Shown here: piece by piece, positions 24,655 through 32,997 of the stretch
Numbering within the stretch: position 1 is the first letter of the stretch
How the letters are laid out: each line of letters starts with the position of its first letter
DNA from: Bacillus subtilis
GTDB lineage: Bacteria > Bacillota > Bacilli > Bacillales > Bacillaceae_C
NCBI RefSeq assembly: GCF_008764245.1
Contig: NZ_VTQV01000027.1
Span: 1-59,410 of the forward strand
Reading direction: 5' to 3'
Length of the DNA stretch: 59,410 nucleotides
Notes under the pieces: model-generated
Seen by the model: only the letters and a program-made list of their open reading frames with translations
Database searches by the model: none
What the model was told of the DNA's origin: nothing
Program-made: the position numbers and the translations under genes

Positions 24655-24897
24655 TTACATGTTCTCAAATGCTGAAATTGCTTTTCTTGACATATCATAA
24701 TTCTTACAAATTCTACGATATGAAACATTATGCAATAAAAGCTTTTGAATAATTTCCTTTGAAATCGGCTGTTGCATATAATATTCTGCTTTTACAGTTC
24801 GGAAAGCTAACTTCATCCTTGCCTGCCAGTCACCTTCCATATCTTTTGCCAATGGAACTGCCTTTTTCATTAAATTCTGCATTTCATTAAAGTCCAT
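24655..24897 (-). CDS. Small helix-turn-helix-like protein
   Basis: An 80-residue protein. The C-terminal 30 residues (IIQKLLLHNVSYRRICKNYD, then MSRKAISAFENM) look like a homeodomain-type or sigma-4-like helix-turn-helix; the first half is helical. A GGGAGGTG binding site precedes the ATG. It follows the Xre-type gene in the same operon, 34 bases downstream. It could be a regulator of transfer genes. I do not recognise the family. Confidence 0.65.
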   Translation of the reverse strand: MDFNEMQNLMKKAVPLAKDMEGDWQARMKLAFRTVKAEYYMQQPISKEIIQKLLLHNVSYRRICKNYDMSRKAISAFENM

Positions 24898-24930
24898 TTG
24901 AATTTCACCTCCCTCTAAAAAATAATTGAA

Positions 24931-25164
24931 CTAAACAATTTTTGTTCTCGTTTTGTGAACTTTTTCATCAAAAAAAATATTTATATCGACATTAAAAATC
25001 CTAGCAAGCTTTACTAACTTTTCTGTACTAATACTCTTTTTGCCCGACTCTATTTCACTAACTATTGATGAATGTTTATACCCTAACTCTTTCGCTACAA
25101 AAGATTGAGTTAAACCTCTTTCTCTCCTCAATTCTTTAATGCGGGAGCCTAAATTATTTTTCAT
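24931..25164 (-). CDS. Xre/Cro-type repressor-like protein
   Basis: A 77-residue protein consisting of one HTH_3 domain: LGSRIKELRRERGLTQSFVA, then KELGYKHSSIVSEIESGKKS, then a TEKLVKLARIFNVDINIFF end. It is transcribed away from immR from a consensus promoter that contains a palindromic operator in its spacer. This is the position of xis/ydzL-type early genes in ICEBs1. It may act as a Cro-like counter-repressor or as a further regulator in the switch. AGGTG precedes the ATG. Confidence 0.8.
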   Translation of the reverse strand: MKNNLGSRIKELRRERGLTQSFVAKELGYKHSSIVSEIESGKKSISTEKLVKLARIFNVDINIFFDEKVHKTRTKIV

Positions 25165-25204
25165 TTAAACACCTCCGAAGTTCTCTATATGTGAATTTAA
25201 ATCA

Positions 25205-25233
25205 ATTATATATTCTCATAATGAGAATGTCAA
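25205..25233 (-). promoter_or_regulatory. Early ICE promoter with embedded palindromic operator
   Basis: On the minus strand TTGACA (25233-25228), exactly 17 bases, then TATAAT (25210-25205): a perfect sigma-A promoter. The spacer is filled by the palindrome TTCTCATTATGAGAA (25213-25227), a likely ImmR binding site. Related half-sites TTCTCG and CTCTTTTCG lie near 25250-25280, ahead of immR. Confidence 0.8.
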
Positions 25234-25334
25234 TGCTTTTTTAAAACTTTTTTCTCTTTTCGTGAATAAATGTTCTCGTTTAGCGAAATAATGTTAGAAT
25301 AAATATATATAATAAGGAAGTGGGAATCATTAAT

Positions 25335-25682
25335 ATGAAATATGGTGATAGATTAAAAAAATTAAGGGAAAACAAAGGACTAAAACAAAAAGATGTTGCT
25401 CAAAAAATTGGCGTAAAAAACAATACTTTATCTAGTTACGAATCATCTAAAAGACAGCCAGACTTCAACACATTAAAAGAATTAGCTGACTTATATGAAA
25501 CATCAATTGATTATATAATCACAGGAAATGAACATAAAAATTCACCTGATGAAATGTGGAAAGAATTTTTAGACCCTAAAACACAAATCTTTTTTAAGGA
25601 TTTACAAAACGCACCCGAGGAAAAAATCGAAGAACTAATACGTTTTTGGGAATTTATTAAAGAACGAGACAAAAAGAAATAG
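25335..25682 (+). CDS. immR: ImmR-type repressor
   Basis: A 115-residue protein with an N-terminal HTH_3 domain (GDRLKKLRENKGLKQKDVAQ, then NNTLSSYESSKRQPDFNTLK) and a C-terminal helical part, like ICEBs1 ImmR, which keeps the element silent by repressing the early promoter and is removed by ImmA. The frame is open from GTG 25320, but AAGGAAG then lies against the start; ATG 25335 is well spaced, so I use it. It is divergent from the Xre-type gene and followed by immA after 67 bases, as in ICEBs1. Confidence 0.85.
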   Translation: MKYGDRLKKLRENKGLKQKDVAQKIGVKNNTLSSYESSKRQPDFNTLKELADLYETSIDYIITGNEHKNSPDEMWKEFLDPKTQIFFKDLQNAPEEKIEELIRFWEFIKERDKKK

Positions 25683-25749
25683 AGCTCTAATATTAGGGCT
25701 TTTATTTATAACAAAAATAGAACTTACATTCCCCAAAGGAGGACAAGCC

Positions 25750-26235
25750 ATGAAATATCACACAACATTACTAGAAGATGCAATAAAGCATTTTTATGTT
25801 GACCTAGGTATTTATTACCCACATCAACTAGATATTCTGGAAATAGCTGACTACCTGGGAATTAAAGTCTATTTTTGGGATATATCAAGTCGTGTTTATA
25901 AAAAAGAAATTATAATTGATTCTAGGTTATCCCCCGAAGAACAATGGGAGGATTTTGGACATGAACTTTGTCATTTATTATTACAGTACGGAAATCAAAT
26001 ATTGCACTTGAATAATCTTTTTCTGGCATACCAAGAATGGAAAGCAAATAACTTTGCACTTCATTTCTGTGTACCAACATTTATATTAATTAAATATGAA
26101 ATCGCCAACATACCCGAAGGCATACCTTTTATAACAAAGACATTCAACGTAACACAGAAATTTGCACAAAAAAGACTTATTCATTTTAGAAATCAACTAC
26201 AAATATCAAGATTGCAACAACAACTTAATGCATAA
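25750..26235 (+). CDS. immA: ImmA-type metalloprotease (anti-repressor)
   Basis: A 161-residue IrrE/ImmA-like zinc protease. The active site is FGHELCHLLL (HExxH with C at the fourth position), near residue 72, and the downstream acidic zinc ligand is probably in EWKANNFALHF. In ICEBs1 ImmA cleaves ImmR when activated by the SOS response or by a quorum signal, which turns on excision and transfer. It has an AAAGGAGG binding site and is in one operon with immR, ending at the terminator at 26334-26368. No RapI/PhrI pair is visible in the window. Confidence 0.9.
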   Translation: MKYHTTLLEDAIKHFYVDLGIYYPHQLDILEIADYLGIKVYFWDISSRVYKKEIIIDSRLSPEEQWEDFGHELCHLLLQYGNQILHLNNLFLAYQEWKANNFALHFCVPTFILIKYEIANIPEGIPFITKTFNVTQKFAQKRLIHFRNQLQISRLQQQLNA

Positions 26236-26333
26236 TTCAAATTTTGGATATTTTCCAAAAAATGTTATAGGAAAATAGTCTGGAAAGAAGTTAAGAGTTC
26301 AATCCCTAAATTTTAAATAAAAACAAATAAAAG

Positions 26334-26368
26334 AGGATAGCACATAACTAGTATGTGTATCCTTTTTT
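26334..26368 (+). terminator. Intrinsic terminator of the immR-immA operon
   Basis: AGGATA (26335-26340) pairs with TATCCT (26358-26363), extended by CACAT/ATGTG, followed by a run of T on the plus strand. It separates immA from the convergent DUF2268 gene. Confidence 0.82.
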
Positions 26369-26404
26369 GTCCCACAATCGCGCCCTTTTGCAGAACTATG
26401 AGAG

Positions 26405-27313
26405 TTACTCAGAAAACAAGTCACATCCATGAATTATTTCATCAGTGGAAGCCAAAGTTGCTTCATATATTGTCTTATTATACTTTTTCATATAGGACTG
26501 AACAGCCTTATATCCTACTGCATAACCGGCACAGAAAGGAAGCCCAACAGGTTGATACCCTTCTTGTGCCGCAATTTCATCACCAAACATATAGCTGCTC
26601 ACTTCGGCAAACCCTTTTACGTTAAGAGCTTCACTAATAACATCGGTTGAATACTCTAATTCTTCTTTATCCATGCTAGTAACCCAAGGTCCTAATTGTT
26701 CTGTTCCGTATAATTCTTTTGCAAATGACTCGGCTAAACCTTCTATAACAAGATAATCTCCTACTGTTACGTTACCATGGTCCCAATCAAAATAAGAAAA
26801 ACGAATATTGTGATGAAATTCATGAGCAATCACTGCGGGAAGTTTCGGTAAATTATATTCATTTGGATAGATATTCACAGTAATAAACCCGGGAATACCT
26901 CCGAACCCCGTATATCCTTTCTGTAGCTTCAATTTATCAGGATTTGCAACATACAATCCAAACTTTATTTCATCAGCGTTTACTTTCAAACCCGACTTAT
27001 TAGCGTTTTCTATACAGTTTTTGATGGTATTATCCGCTACTGTATAAGCGTTATTTTCTTTTAGGATTGATAACCCCTGTTGGATTTGTTTATCGTTGGA
27101 AATATCTGCATAACCAAGCATTTTTGTAGCCATTATAACATCATAGCCATTTTCTTGTTTTGCTTTTATAGGAACATTGATTAAATTCCACATCTCCTTA
27201 AATGGCTCCATCATTGTATAACGAAAGTAATTTTTTCTTTCTTCCAAATCCGTAATCGCAAGTAATTCTTCGTATTGTTCCACTGTATCGATTACCTTAT
27301 AATTTATACCCAT
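26405..27313 (-). CDS. DUF2268 putative zinc protease
   Basis: A 302-residue DUF2268 (YjaZ-type) protein. The HEFHHN motif (HExxH zinc site) lies near residue 165 in PAVIAHEFHHNIRFSYFDW, followed about 30 residues later by VIEGLAESFAKELYG, which supplies the third ligand (Glu) as in gluzincins, and a C-terminal GYAVGYKAVQSYMKKYN block. No signal peptide is visible, so it probably acts in the cytoplasm. I start it at ATG 27313 because AAAAAGGTG lies just upstream. The first codons overlap the end of the MerR gene, so the two form an operon. Substrate unknown. Confidence 0.82.
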   Translation of the reverse strand: MGINYKVIDTVEQYEELLAITDLEERKNYFRYTMMEPFKEMWNLINVPIKAKQENGYDVIMATKMLGYADISNDKQIQQGLSILKENNAYTVADNTIKNCIENANKSGLKVNADEIKFGLYVANPDKLKLQKGYTGFGGIPGFITVNIYPNEYNLPKLPAVIAHEFHHNIRFSYFDWDHGNVTVGDYLVIEGLAESFAKELYGTEQLGPWVTSMDKEELEYSTDVISEALNVKGFAEVSSYMFGDEIAAQEGYQPVGLPFCAGYAVGYKAVQSYMKKYNKTIYEATLASTDEIIHGCDLFSE

Positions 27314-27318
27314 TTTAA

Positions 27319-27675
27319 TCACCTTTTTAGCAAATATTTAACATTATAATTTTGGAGCAACTTTATATTTTCAATAAGATTTTCCTCTGAGTCAGTTAGG
27401 TCTAAATGAAATAATATATTTTCTAAGTCAGCAATTATTTGTGTTAAGTCCTTTTTAATTAATCCTAATGAAGGTTGTCGGTCTTTTAAATCTTTAAGTT
27501 TATAACCTGTAATCTTCGCAGCGAGTATTTGTATAATTTTTTCTAAATCTAATTTGGATAAAACTAACTGGCCGTTGGCATTCTTCCTTGCTTTTAATAA
27601 ATCCAAATTAGAATAGTATCGTATAGAGCGTTCAGTAAGTCCAGTTCTTTTGCAAACGTCCCCGGTTGTAAACAG
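27319..27675 (-). CDS. MerR-family regulator with a non-ATG start
   Basis: A 118-residue MerR protein. The ATG-started frame (from 27606) lacks the DNA-binding domain, but the same frame continues upstream as LFTTGDVCKRTGLTERSIRY, YSNLDLLKARKNANGQ, the typical MerR winged helix with the RYY motif. GGAGGTG (27683-27689) is followed by CTG 7 bases later, so CTG at 27675 is the best start; ATT at 27681 is too close. The C-terminal part (LEKIIQILAAKITGYKLKDL and a helical tail) is the dimer helix and a small effector region. It is co-transcribed with the DUF2268 gene, which it probably controls. Confidence 0.8.
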   Translation of the reverse strand: MFTTGDVCKRTGLTERSIRYYSNLDLLKARKNANGQLVLSKLDLEKIIQILAAKITGYKLKDLKDRQPSLGLIKKDLTQIIADLENILFHLDLTDSEENLIENIKLLQNYNVKYLLKR

Positions 27676-27690
27676 TGTAATTCACCTCCA

Positions 27691-27735
27691 TATTTCAAGA
27701 CTAAGGTATTACGCTACGTTAGAGTCAAGTAAAAT
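27691..27735 (-). promoter_or_regulatory. MerR-type promoter with 19-base spacer
   Basis: On the minus strand TTGACT, then a 19-base spacer containing CTAACGTAGCGTAAT, then TAGTCT. The long spacer and the CTCTAACGTAGCG pattern are typical of promoters activated by MerR proteins that bind in the spacer. Confidence 0.65.
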
Positions 27736-27826
27736 TATAAGCATCGACTGCAACTACAAATAAAAACCGATGTCAATTAGATAATTAATTAATCATGTCT
27801 AACTCTTACCTAATTTAGTTCAAAAG

Positions 27827-27868
27827 TTTCCCTGCCAAAATTCAGTGTAAAAACAATAGTTTCCCTCC
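27827..27868. repeat. Element-end repeat copy D (partial)
   Basis: Matches the first part of the repeat at 33569-33610 (TTTCCCTGCCAAAATTCAGT and a second shortened TTTCCCTCC). The inverted half and the CAAATGCTGTTAAAT tail are missing. It marks the right border of the MerR/DUF2268 segment and the left border of the TetR cassette. Confidence 0.7.
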
Positions 27869-27879
27869 TTTATCCATTC

Positions 27880-27975
27880 AACATAATGACTTAATTTATA
27901 AATCGGTCATTAAAATTGTATAATTGTTGGTTTTATGTTACCTTTTAAATGACCAAATAAAAAAAACAGTCATTA
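27880..27975 (+). promoter_or_regulatory. tetR control region with repeated AATGAC/GTCATT motifs
   Basis: AATGAC or its complement GTCATT occurs at about 27884, 27906, 27948 and 27967, giving pairs of inverted half-sites around the expected promoter. This suggests an autoregulating TetR operator; the exact -35 and -10 boxes are not clear. Confidence 0.45.
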
Positions 27976-27986
27976 AAGGAGAAGTT

Positions 27987-28574
27987 ATGCCAAAGAAATT
28001 CAGTGATTCAGATAGAGAAAAAATTAGAAAAACAATACTAGACGAGTACAAAAATCACTTAATTAATGATGAAGAAACTTCTAAAGTTAGTGTTGATAAC
28101 TTAGTAAAGAAAGCTAATATTGCGAAAGGTACGTTTTACTTTTTCTTCGATAATAAGGAGGAACTATTTCTTGAAGTAGTTATGGAAATTCTCATAGTAA
28201 TAGAAAAACAAATCGAGCGAATTAAACTATCAAGCCCTTCTAGCTCCGTGTTTCTTTTTGACCTATTGCTTTATTTGAAGAATGTAGTAAAAGAATATCC
28301 ATGGATTATTAAAATCACTGGAAAAGAGTTTAATTCCATGCTAAATAAGCTTTCACTGGAAGGCAAAAATCAAATTTATTCTCAAAAACAACTGATATGG
28401 GAAAAAGTTTATCAGTCCATTACAGATGATTTAATTGTTAGTAAATCTGTTTTTCAAGGGCTTGTTTCGATACTATTGCATTCCATATCTGATAGCCATG
28501 AAATTATTAACTTTGATGAAGCATACAGAGAACTTGCTTCAATAATTACGAATAGAAGTATTAGAAAGGATTAA
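27987..28574 (+). CDS. TetR-family transcriptional regulator
   Basis: A 195-residue protein. The N-terminal DNA-binding domain has VSVDNLVKKANIAKGTFYFF and FDNKEELFLEV, the standard TetR helix-turn-helix with the GTFYxxF..KEEL signature. The C-terminal ligand domain is not recognisable. The frame is open from 27924, but AAAGGAG is placed 6 bases before ATG 27987, so I start it there. A small membrane protein gene follows after 4 bases and is probably its target. The pair is a cassette between repeat copies D and B. Confidence 0.85.
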   Translation: MPKKFSDSDREKIRKTILDEYKNHLINDEETSKVSVDNLVKKANIAKGTFYFFFDNKEELFLEVVMEILIVIEKQIERIKLSSPSSSVFLFDLLLYLKNVVKEYPWIIKITGKEFNSMLNKLSLEGKNQIYSQKQLIWEKVYQSITDDLIVSKSVFQGLVSILLHSISDSHEIINFDEAYRELASIITNRSIRKD

Positions 28575-28578
28575 CTAT

Positions 28579-28980
28579 ATGAATAAATTACTTCGTGTTA
28601 TGTTTATCATTTTAATTGTTGCCATGACTGGAGCCGCCATAATGCAATTGTTTTTTCCAGAAATCACGGGTGCTAATTCAGAATATGGTATCGCAACGGG
28701 ATGGCAAAGAGAAATTGGGTTTTGGAACTTAGCAATCCTGCCCATTCTAATAGGAGTAAATTTGAAATACGACTATTACTTTTTAAGGATTGTCGTAATA
28801 TCACTGATAGTTGGAGGATTAGGTTTTGGCACCAATCACCTTCTAGGATTTATTGAGGATGGAAGTAAGACTATCAGTTTGATTGGAGCCATAGAAAACT
28901 ATCTATTGGTGTTATTTTGGGTAATAGGCTTAAGGATAGAAAGCTCTAAAAACAGGCTAGGTAAGAAGGCTCTTCAATAG
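28579..28980 (+). CDS. Small four-helix membrane protein
   Basis: A 133-residue protein with four hydrophobic segments (VMFIILIVAMTGAAIMQLFF; FWNLAILPILIGVNL; IVVISLIVGGLGFGTNHLLG; LLVLFWVIGL). An acidic/aromatic loop, GWQREIGFWN, lies between the first two. It is the second gene of the TetR operon. I cannot name a family; the size and topology suggest a small stress-response or transport-related membrane protein regulated by TetR. Confidence 0.7.
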   Translation: MNKLLRVMFIILIVAMTGAAIMQLFFPEITGANSEYGIATGWQREIGFWNLAILPILIGVNLKYDYYFLRIVVISLIVGGLGFGTNHLLGFIEDGSKTISLIGAIENYLLVLFWVIGLRIESSKNRLGKKALQ

Positions 28981-29034
28981 CTTCTTAATAATTGCATGTA
29001 AATCCAAATATTAGAGAATTGTTGGCAAAAAACA

Positions 29035-29175
29035 TCCCTACCAAAATTCAATGAAAAAACAAAATTCCCTACCAAAATTTTTTCTTGGTAGGGTTTTTGG
29101 TAGGGAACAATATTATTTTTAATACATTTTCTTCATTTTTGAGTAGGACAAATGCTGTTAAATAGGAATTCTCTC
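29035..29175. repeat. Element-end repeat copy B
   Basis: Nearly the same as copy A (6481-6680): TCCCTACCAAAATTCAATG, a second TTCCCTACCAAAATTT, the inverted TTGGTAGGGTTTTTGGTAGG, then an AT stretch and CAAATGCTGTTAAATAGG. It separates the TetR cassette from the arsenic island. No integrase remnant is found next to it. Confidence 0.75.
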
Positions 29176-29240
29176 TTCAAAATTGTTGAAGTATTTTGTT
29201 TAAGATAAGCCATCGTAACTAGTATATGGCAAGGGGATTT

Positions 29241-29642
29241 TTATTTCCCTGTTTCACCAAATTGCTTAATCCGTTCACGAATTTCGTCACGCACACGCTG
29301 AAATTCAGACCACTCTTTTCCGGCTGGATCATCAAATCCCCAGTGTTCGCGTTTAACATGTGGTGGTGTGATTGGGCATTTATCAGCAGCATCTCCACAT
29401 AATGTAACCACCAAATCTGCATTATGTAAGATTTCAGGATTAATCATATCTGATGTTTGACTGGAAATATCAACATCAGCTTCCTGCATGGCCTTTACAG
29501 CATTCGGGTTTAATCCATGTGTTTCAATTCCAGCACTGTAAACGTTCCACTCATCACCTAAATATTTCTTTGCCCAACCCTCTGCCATTTGGCTTCTGCA
29601 AGAGTTTCCGGTGCATAAGAAGTAGATTGACTTTTTAGACAT
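29241..29642 (-). CDS. arsC: Arsenate reductase, thioredoxin-linked
   Basis: A 133-residue low-molecular-weight phosphatase-fold arsenate reductase. The P-loop nucleophile Cys10 is in [10 protein letters not shown]; Cys82 and Cys89 are in [10 protein letters not shown], the three-cysteine relay of B. subtilis/S. aureus pI258 ArsC. It reduces arsenate to arsenite, which ArsB then exports. A D-P-A-G-K segment near residue 105 is the usual aspartate loop. The C-terminus is a few residues shorter than the usual 139. It is the last gene of the ars operon, 15 bases after arsB. Confidence 0.95.
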   Translation of the reverse strand: MSKKSIYFLCTGNSCRSQMAEGWAKKYLGDEWNVYSAGIETHGLNPNAVKAMQEADVDISSQTSDMINPEILHNADLVVTLCGDAADKCPITPPHVKREHWGFDDPAGKEWSEFQRVRDEIRERIKQFGETGK

Positions 29643-29657
29643 GACATATTTCTCCTT

Positions 29658-30953
29658 CTAGTAAAGTAATAAGGTAACATATAGACCTAATAATGTGATG
29701 AATAGAATAGGAATAGTTAAAACAATCCCAGTTTTAAAATAAGTACCCCATGAAATTTTAACACCTTTTTGGGATAATACATGTAGCCAAACTAATGTTG
29801 CTAATGAACCAATTGGTGTGATTTTTGGACCTAAATCCGACCCGACCACATTAGCATATACAAGAGCTTCCCTTAGCACACCAGAAGTATTTGTTTCAGC
29901 AATTGCTAAAGCATCAATCATTACCGTTGGCATATTATTCATAATTGACGATAAGAAGGCAGCAATGAATCCCATTACAATCGTAGTTACAAATAACCCT
30001 TGTTCTGCCAACGTTTGAATAACACTAGCTAGTACAGATGTGAGTCCTGCATTTCCTAATCCATAGACAATTACATACATTCCAATTGAAAAAATTACTA
30101 TATTCCACGGAGCACTCTTTATAACTACTTTCGTATCAACAACAGAACTGCCTCTTGCCATTGCAATAAAAAATATAGCGATTGCTCCCGCAATAATGGA
30201 AACTGGGATATTAATAAATTCACTTGTAAAATAACCAATTAATAATAAAGCAAGGACATACCATGATAAATTAAACATTTTCAAATCCTTGATTGCTTCT
30301 TTTGGATTCTTTAATTTGGACAAATCGTATTTTCTCGGAATACTTTTTCTAAAATAAATTAATAACACTGAAATAGTTGCAATTAATGAAAATAAATTTG
30401 GAATTATCATTCGTGAAGCATATTCGACAAATCCAATATTAAAAAAGTCTGCGGAAACTATATTTACTAGGTTACTTACAATGAACGGCAATGATGTCGT
30501 ATCAGCGATAAATCCACTTGCCATAATAAAGGGAAATATCATTTGTTCTTTAAATTTTAAGTTCCTAACCATTGCAAGCACAATTGGTGTAAGTATAAGA
30601 GCTGCCCCATCATTAGCAAATAAAGCAGCAACAATAGCACCTAAAATACTCATATAGATAAACATTTTTATTCCATTTCCTTTTGCTATCCGTGCCATAT
30701 GTAATGCTGCCCATTCAAATAGTCCAATCTCATCTAATATTAATGAAATAAGGATAATGGCTACAAAAGATAACGTCGCATTCCATGTAATGTCTATGAC
30801 CTTTAAGACATCACTGAATCCGACAACGCCGACCAAAAGGGCAAGGAGTGCTCCACCACATGCGGACCACCCGATGTTCAAGCCCTTAGGCTGCCAGATA
30901 ACTAAGATGAGTGTTGCTAAAAAAATTACTGATGCCAATATTACGGTCGTCAC
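29658..30953 (-). CDS. arsB: Arsenite efflux transporter ArsB
   Basis: A 431-residue membrane protein with about 12 hydrophobic segments, of the ArsB/NhaD superfamily: [20 protein letters not shown] near the start, [20 protein letters not shown], and [19 protein letters not shown] with [20 protein letters not shown], all typical of ArsB. It extrudes arsenite (and antimonite) across the cell membrane. No ArsA ATPase is present, so it works with the membrane potential. It lies between arsI and arsC in the operon. Confidence 0.95.
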   Translation of the reverse strand: MTTVILASVIFLATLILVIWQPKGLNIGWSACGGALLALLVGVVGFSDVLKVIDITWNATLSFVAIILISLILDEIGLFEWAALHMARIAKGNGIKMFIYMSILGAIVAALFANDGAALILTPIVLAMVRNLKFKEQMIFPFIMASGFIADTTSLPFIVSNLVNIVSADFFNIGFVEYASRMIIPNLFSLIATISVLLIYFRKSIPRKYDLSKLKNPKEAIKDLKMFNLSWYVLALLLIGYFTSEFINIPVSIIAGAIAIFFIAMARGSSVVDTKVVIKSAPWNIVIFSIGMYVIVYGLGNAGLTSVLASVIQTLAEQGLFVTTIVMGFIAAFLSSIMNNMPTVMIDALAIAETNTSGVLREALVYANVVGSDLGPKITPIGSLATLVWLHVLSQKGVKISWGTYFKTGIVLTIPILFITLLGLYVTLLLY

Positions 30954-30991
30954 TGTCTAACCTCCATTATTCAAAAAGAATTAATCACCTC

Positions 30992-31429
30992 TTAGCAGCA
31001 AGAATTTGTTTTCTCTTCCTTAGAAGTTGTGCAACAAGCTGTATTTTCAATTTTATGGACCTCGCTGTCTGCTTTTGTATAAAAGAATTCCCACTCGTTT
31101 CCATCTGGGTCCGTTACCCAAAATTTATCTTGTACCGCATAGCAACAAGTTGTATTCATTTCATCACGGGCAAAAAATCCTTCTTTTTCTAACCGTTCCT
31201 TTTGAGCTGTAATTTCTTCTGCTGTTTCTACTTGAAATCCAAAATGATTCACCTGATTTCCACTCACTTCATCGCGTACATTAAGAGTAAAGTTGAGTCC
31301 AGGGCTTTCCAACAAGAATTTTGCATAATCATCTTTTACCTTCACAGGCGATACACCAAATACTTTTTGGTAAAACTCAATGGATTTCTCTAAATTTGTT
31401 ACATTAATTCCCACGTGAACGTATTTCAT
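30992..31429 (-). CDS. arsI: ArsI-type glyoxalase-fold protein (C-As lyase)
   Basis: A 145-residue vicinal-oxygen-chelate protein. His5, His62 and a Glu near 114 are placed like the metal ligands of Bacillus ArsI, and the vicinal pair Cys95-Cys96 is in NTTCCYA, the arsenical-binding cysteines. ArsI cleaves methyl groups from trivalent organoarsenicals; the related CadI proteins share the fold. A cysteine-rich tail (TACCTTSKEEKTNSCC) may bind arsenic. An operator-like repeat ATCAAAAAAAATTGAT lies just upstream (31457-31472), between it and arsR. Confidence 0.88.
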   Translation of the reverse strand: MKYVHVGINVTNLEKSIEFYQKVFGVSPVKVKDDYAKFLLESPGLNFTLNVRDEVSGNQVNHFGFQVETAEEITAQKERLEKEGFFARDEMNTTCCYAVQDKFWVTDPDGNEWEFFYTKADSEVHKIENTACCTTSKEEKTNSCC

Positions 31430-31456
31430 TGTAATTCCTCCTTAATTTTTTAGTAA

Positions 31457-31472
31457 ATCAAAAAAAATTGAT
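31457..31472. promoter_or_regulatory. ArsR operator between arsR and arsI
   Basis: The palindrome ATCAAAAAAAATTGAT matches the two copies in the arsR promoter region (31820-31835 and 31876-31897) and suggests a second control point or internal promoter for arsI-arsB-arsC. Confidence 0.6.
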
Positions 31473-31488
31473 GTATGTTACAAAAAAA

Positions 31489-31824
31489 TTAGCAGCAACT
31501 TCCTTTTCCTGTTTTCCTAAAAATGCAGCATAATTCTTCTGATAATATTTTGTTTACTTCCGTATCATTTAAATCGTAATAACTCCACGTACCTTTTGTT
31601 TCTTTAATAATTAATCCTGCATCCAACAAAATCTTTAAGTGATAGGAAAGCTTTGATTGGGGCATTTCAAATACCTCTGTTAAATCACATACACATGTTT
31701 TTCCTCTTTGACAAAGCTCATACATTAGTTCTAAACGCTTCTGGTCAGCTAAAGCTTTAAATTTTTTTTCATATTCTTGAAACTGAGCTTTCATTGCAGT
31801 CATTCTCATTTTCCCTTTCATCAA
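31489..31824 (-). CDS. arsR: ArsR-family repressor (first)
   Basis: A 111-residue winged-helix repressor. The recognition region is DLTEVFEMPQSKLSYHLKIL. The As(III) site is visible as CQRGKTCVCDL (the ELCVCDL-like alpha3 motif of ArsR), and more Cys residues lie at the C-terminus (ELCCIF, GSCC). It represses the arsR-arsI-arsB-arsC operon and lets go on binding arsenite. Alternative starts at codons 6 and 8 or 11 are possible; ATG at 31824 is within a weak binding-site context. Its operators are ATCAATTTTTTTTGAT repeats around the promoter. Confidence 0.9.
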   Translation of the reverse strand: MMKGKMRMTAMKAQFQEYEKKFKALADQKRLELMYELCQRGKTCVCDLTEVFEMPQSKLSYHLKILLDAGLIIKETKGTWSYYDLNDTEVNKILSEELCCIFRKTGKGSCC

Positions 31825-31897
31825 TTTTTTTTGATATATAAAGTATACTCGATAAAATTATGTTTATGCAATCAATAAATCAATTTTTTTTGATTTA
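31820..31897 (-). promoter_or_regulatory. ars operon promoter flanked by two operators
   Basis: On the minus strand TTGCAT, 18 bases, TATACT. Palindromes ATCAATTTTTTTTGAT at 31820-31835 and TAAATCAA...TTGATTTA at 31876-31897 flank it, so a repressor dimer on each side could block RNA polymerase. Confidence 0.7.
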
Positions 31898-31927
31898 TTA
31901 TGGAAAAAGTCACTTTTAAGAGGACTT

Positions 31928-32977
31928 TTAAATTATATGTTCTTTAATGTGTCTTACCACATATTTTGCATCTCTTCCTACCCCCCGAATGGTAGCTGAA
32001 GAAAATGAACGCTGCCCAGAAATACCTACAAAGTATAATCCAGGTGTTGTGATGCTTATTCCTCCTTTGTGTAACGGGACGCCATTTGATTCTACCGCTC
32101 TCTTTAGGGATGTTAAATAACTCACATTATGAAGGTAACCTGTTGCATAGATAACAGAATCCACTTTCTCATTTGACCCATCTTTCCATGTAATCCCCTC
32201 TTCTGTAAAACGGATAAACATATCTTTCCTTTCTGGCATATTATTTAAAATCGCCTCCTTATAAATCCCTGTATCTAATACAGAGCTACTCGAGGCAAAC
32301 TTCTTTCCTAAAGGAAAGTTGTCAATTCCTGTTACTTTAAGCCAGAAATGAAGGTCTTTACCTAATATTCTTTGGGGAACATAGTTAATTGGTTTCCTGG
32401 TTGCGAGTGTAACGTTTGAAAAATTTGCTAATTCGTAGGCAATTTGTATAGCAGAATTCCCTGCTCCGACAACTATCACCCTTTGATTTTTAAATTCTTC
32501 TACATTTTTGTATTGACTGGAGTGCAATATTTTACCTTTGAACAATTCGCTTCCTTCTATTTGAGGAATACTCGGGGTATTAAAAGCCCCAGTAGCTGAA
32601 ATAACCGCCTTTGAATAATAAATGTTCCCATCAGCTGTGTTAATTTTAAATAAATCACTTTTTTTCTGAATATCCAATACCCTCTGTTTTGTCCTAATGT
32701 TCAATCTAAATCGCTCTGCATATTGATTCAAGTAGTAAATAACCTCATCTTTAGTTGGATAACGATTCAAATCTCCAGAAATCTGTAAATCAGGAAGTGA
32801 TGAATAACGTGCTGGCGAGAATAAGGTTAAACTATCATAGTATTTTGGCCATGAACCAACTGCTTGTTCTTCCGCTTCTAAAATCAAATATGTTATGCCT
32901 TCTTTTTGCAAGTGGTAACCAGAAGCTAATCCCGCCTGCCCTCCACCAATAACAATACAATCAAATTGATTTTTCAT
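31928..32977 (-). CDS. ArsO-like FAD/NAD(P)-binding oxidoreductase
   Basis: A 349-residue flavoprotein monooxygenase. The FAD-binding Rossmann motif is IVIGGGQAGLASGYHL near residue 8, the NAD(P)-binding motif is VIVVGAGNSAIQIAYEL near residue 165, and VIYATGYLHNV is the conserved ATG motif. The family (CzcO/ArsO-like) often accompanies ars genes, and ArsO is regarded as a possible organoarsenical monooxygenase, although its reaction is not well established. It shares an operon with the second ArsR gene, with an operator palindrome (32998-33013) between them. Confidence 0.8.
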   Translation of the reverse strand: MKNQFDCIVIGGGQAGLASGYHLQKEGITYLILEAEEQAVGSWPKYYDSLTLFSPARYSSLPDLQISGDLNRYPTKDEVIYYLNQYAERFRLNIRTKQRVLDIQKKSDLFKINTADGNIYYSKAVISATGAFNTPSIPQIEGSELFKGKILHSSQYKNVEEFKNQRVIVVGAGNSAIQIAYELANFSNVTLATRKPINYVPQRILGKDLHFWLKVTGIDNFPLGKKFASSSSVLDTGIYKEAILNNMPERKDMFIRFTEEGITWKDGSNEKVDSVIYATGYLHNVSYLTSLKRAVESNGVPLHKGGISITTPGLYFVGISGQRSFSSATIRGVGRDAKYVVRHIKEHII

Positions 32978-32997
32978 TTTATACTCTCCCTCTTCAT

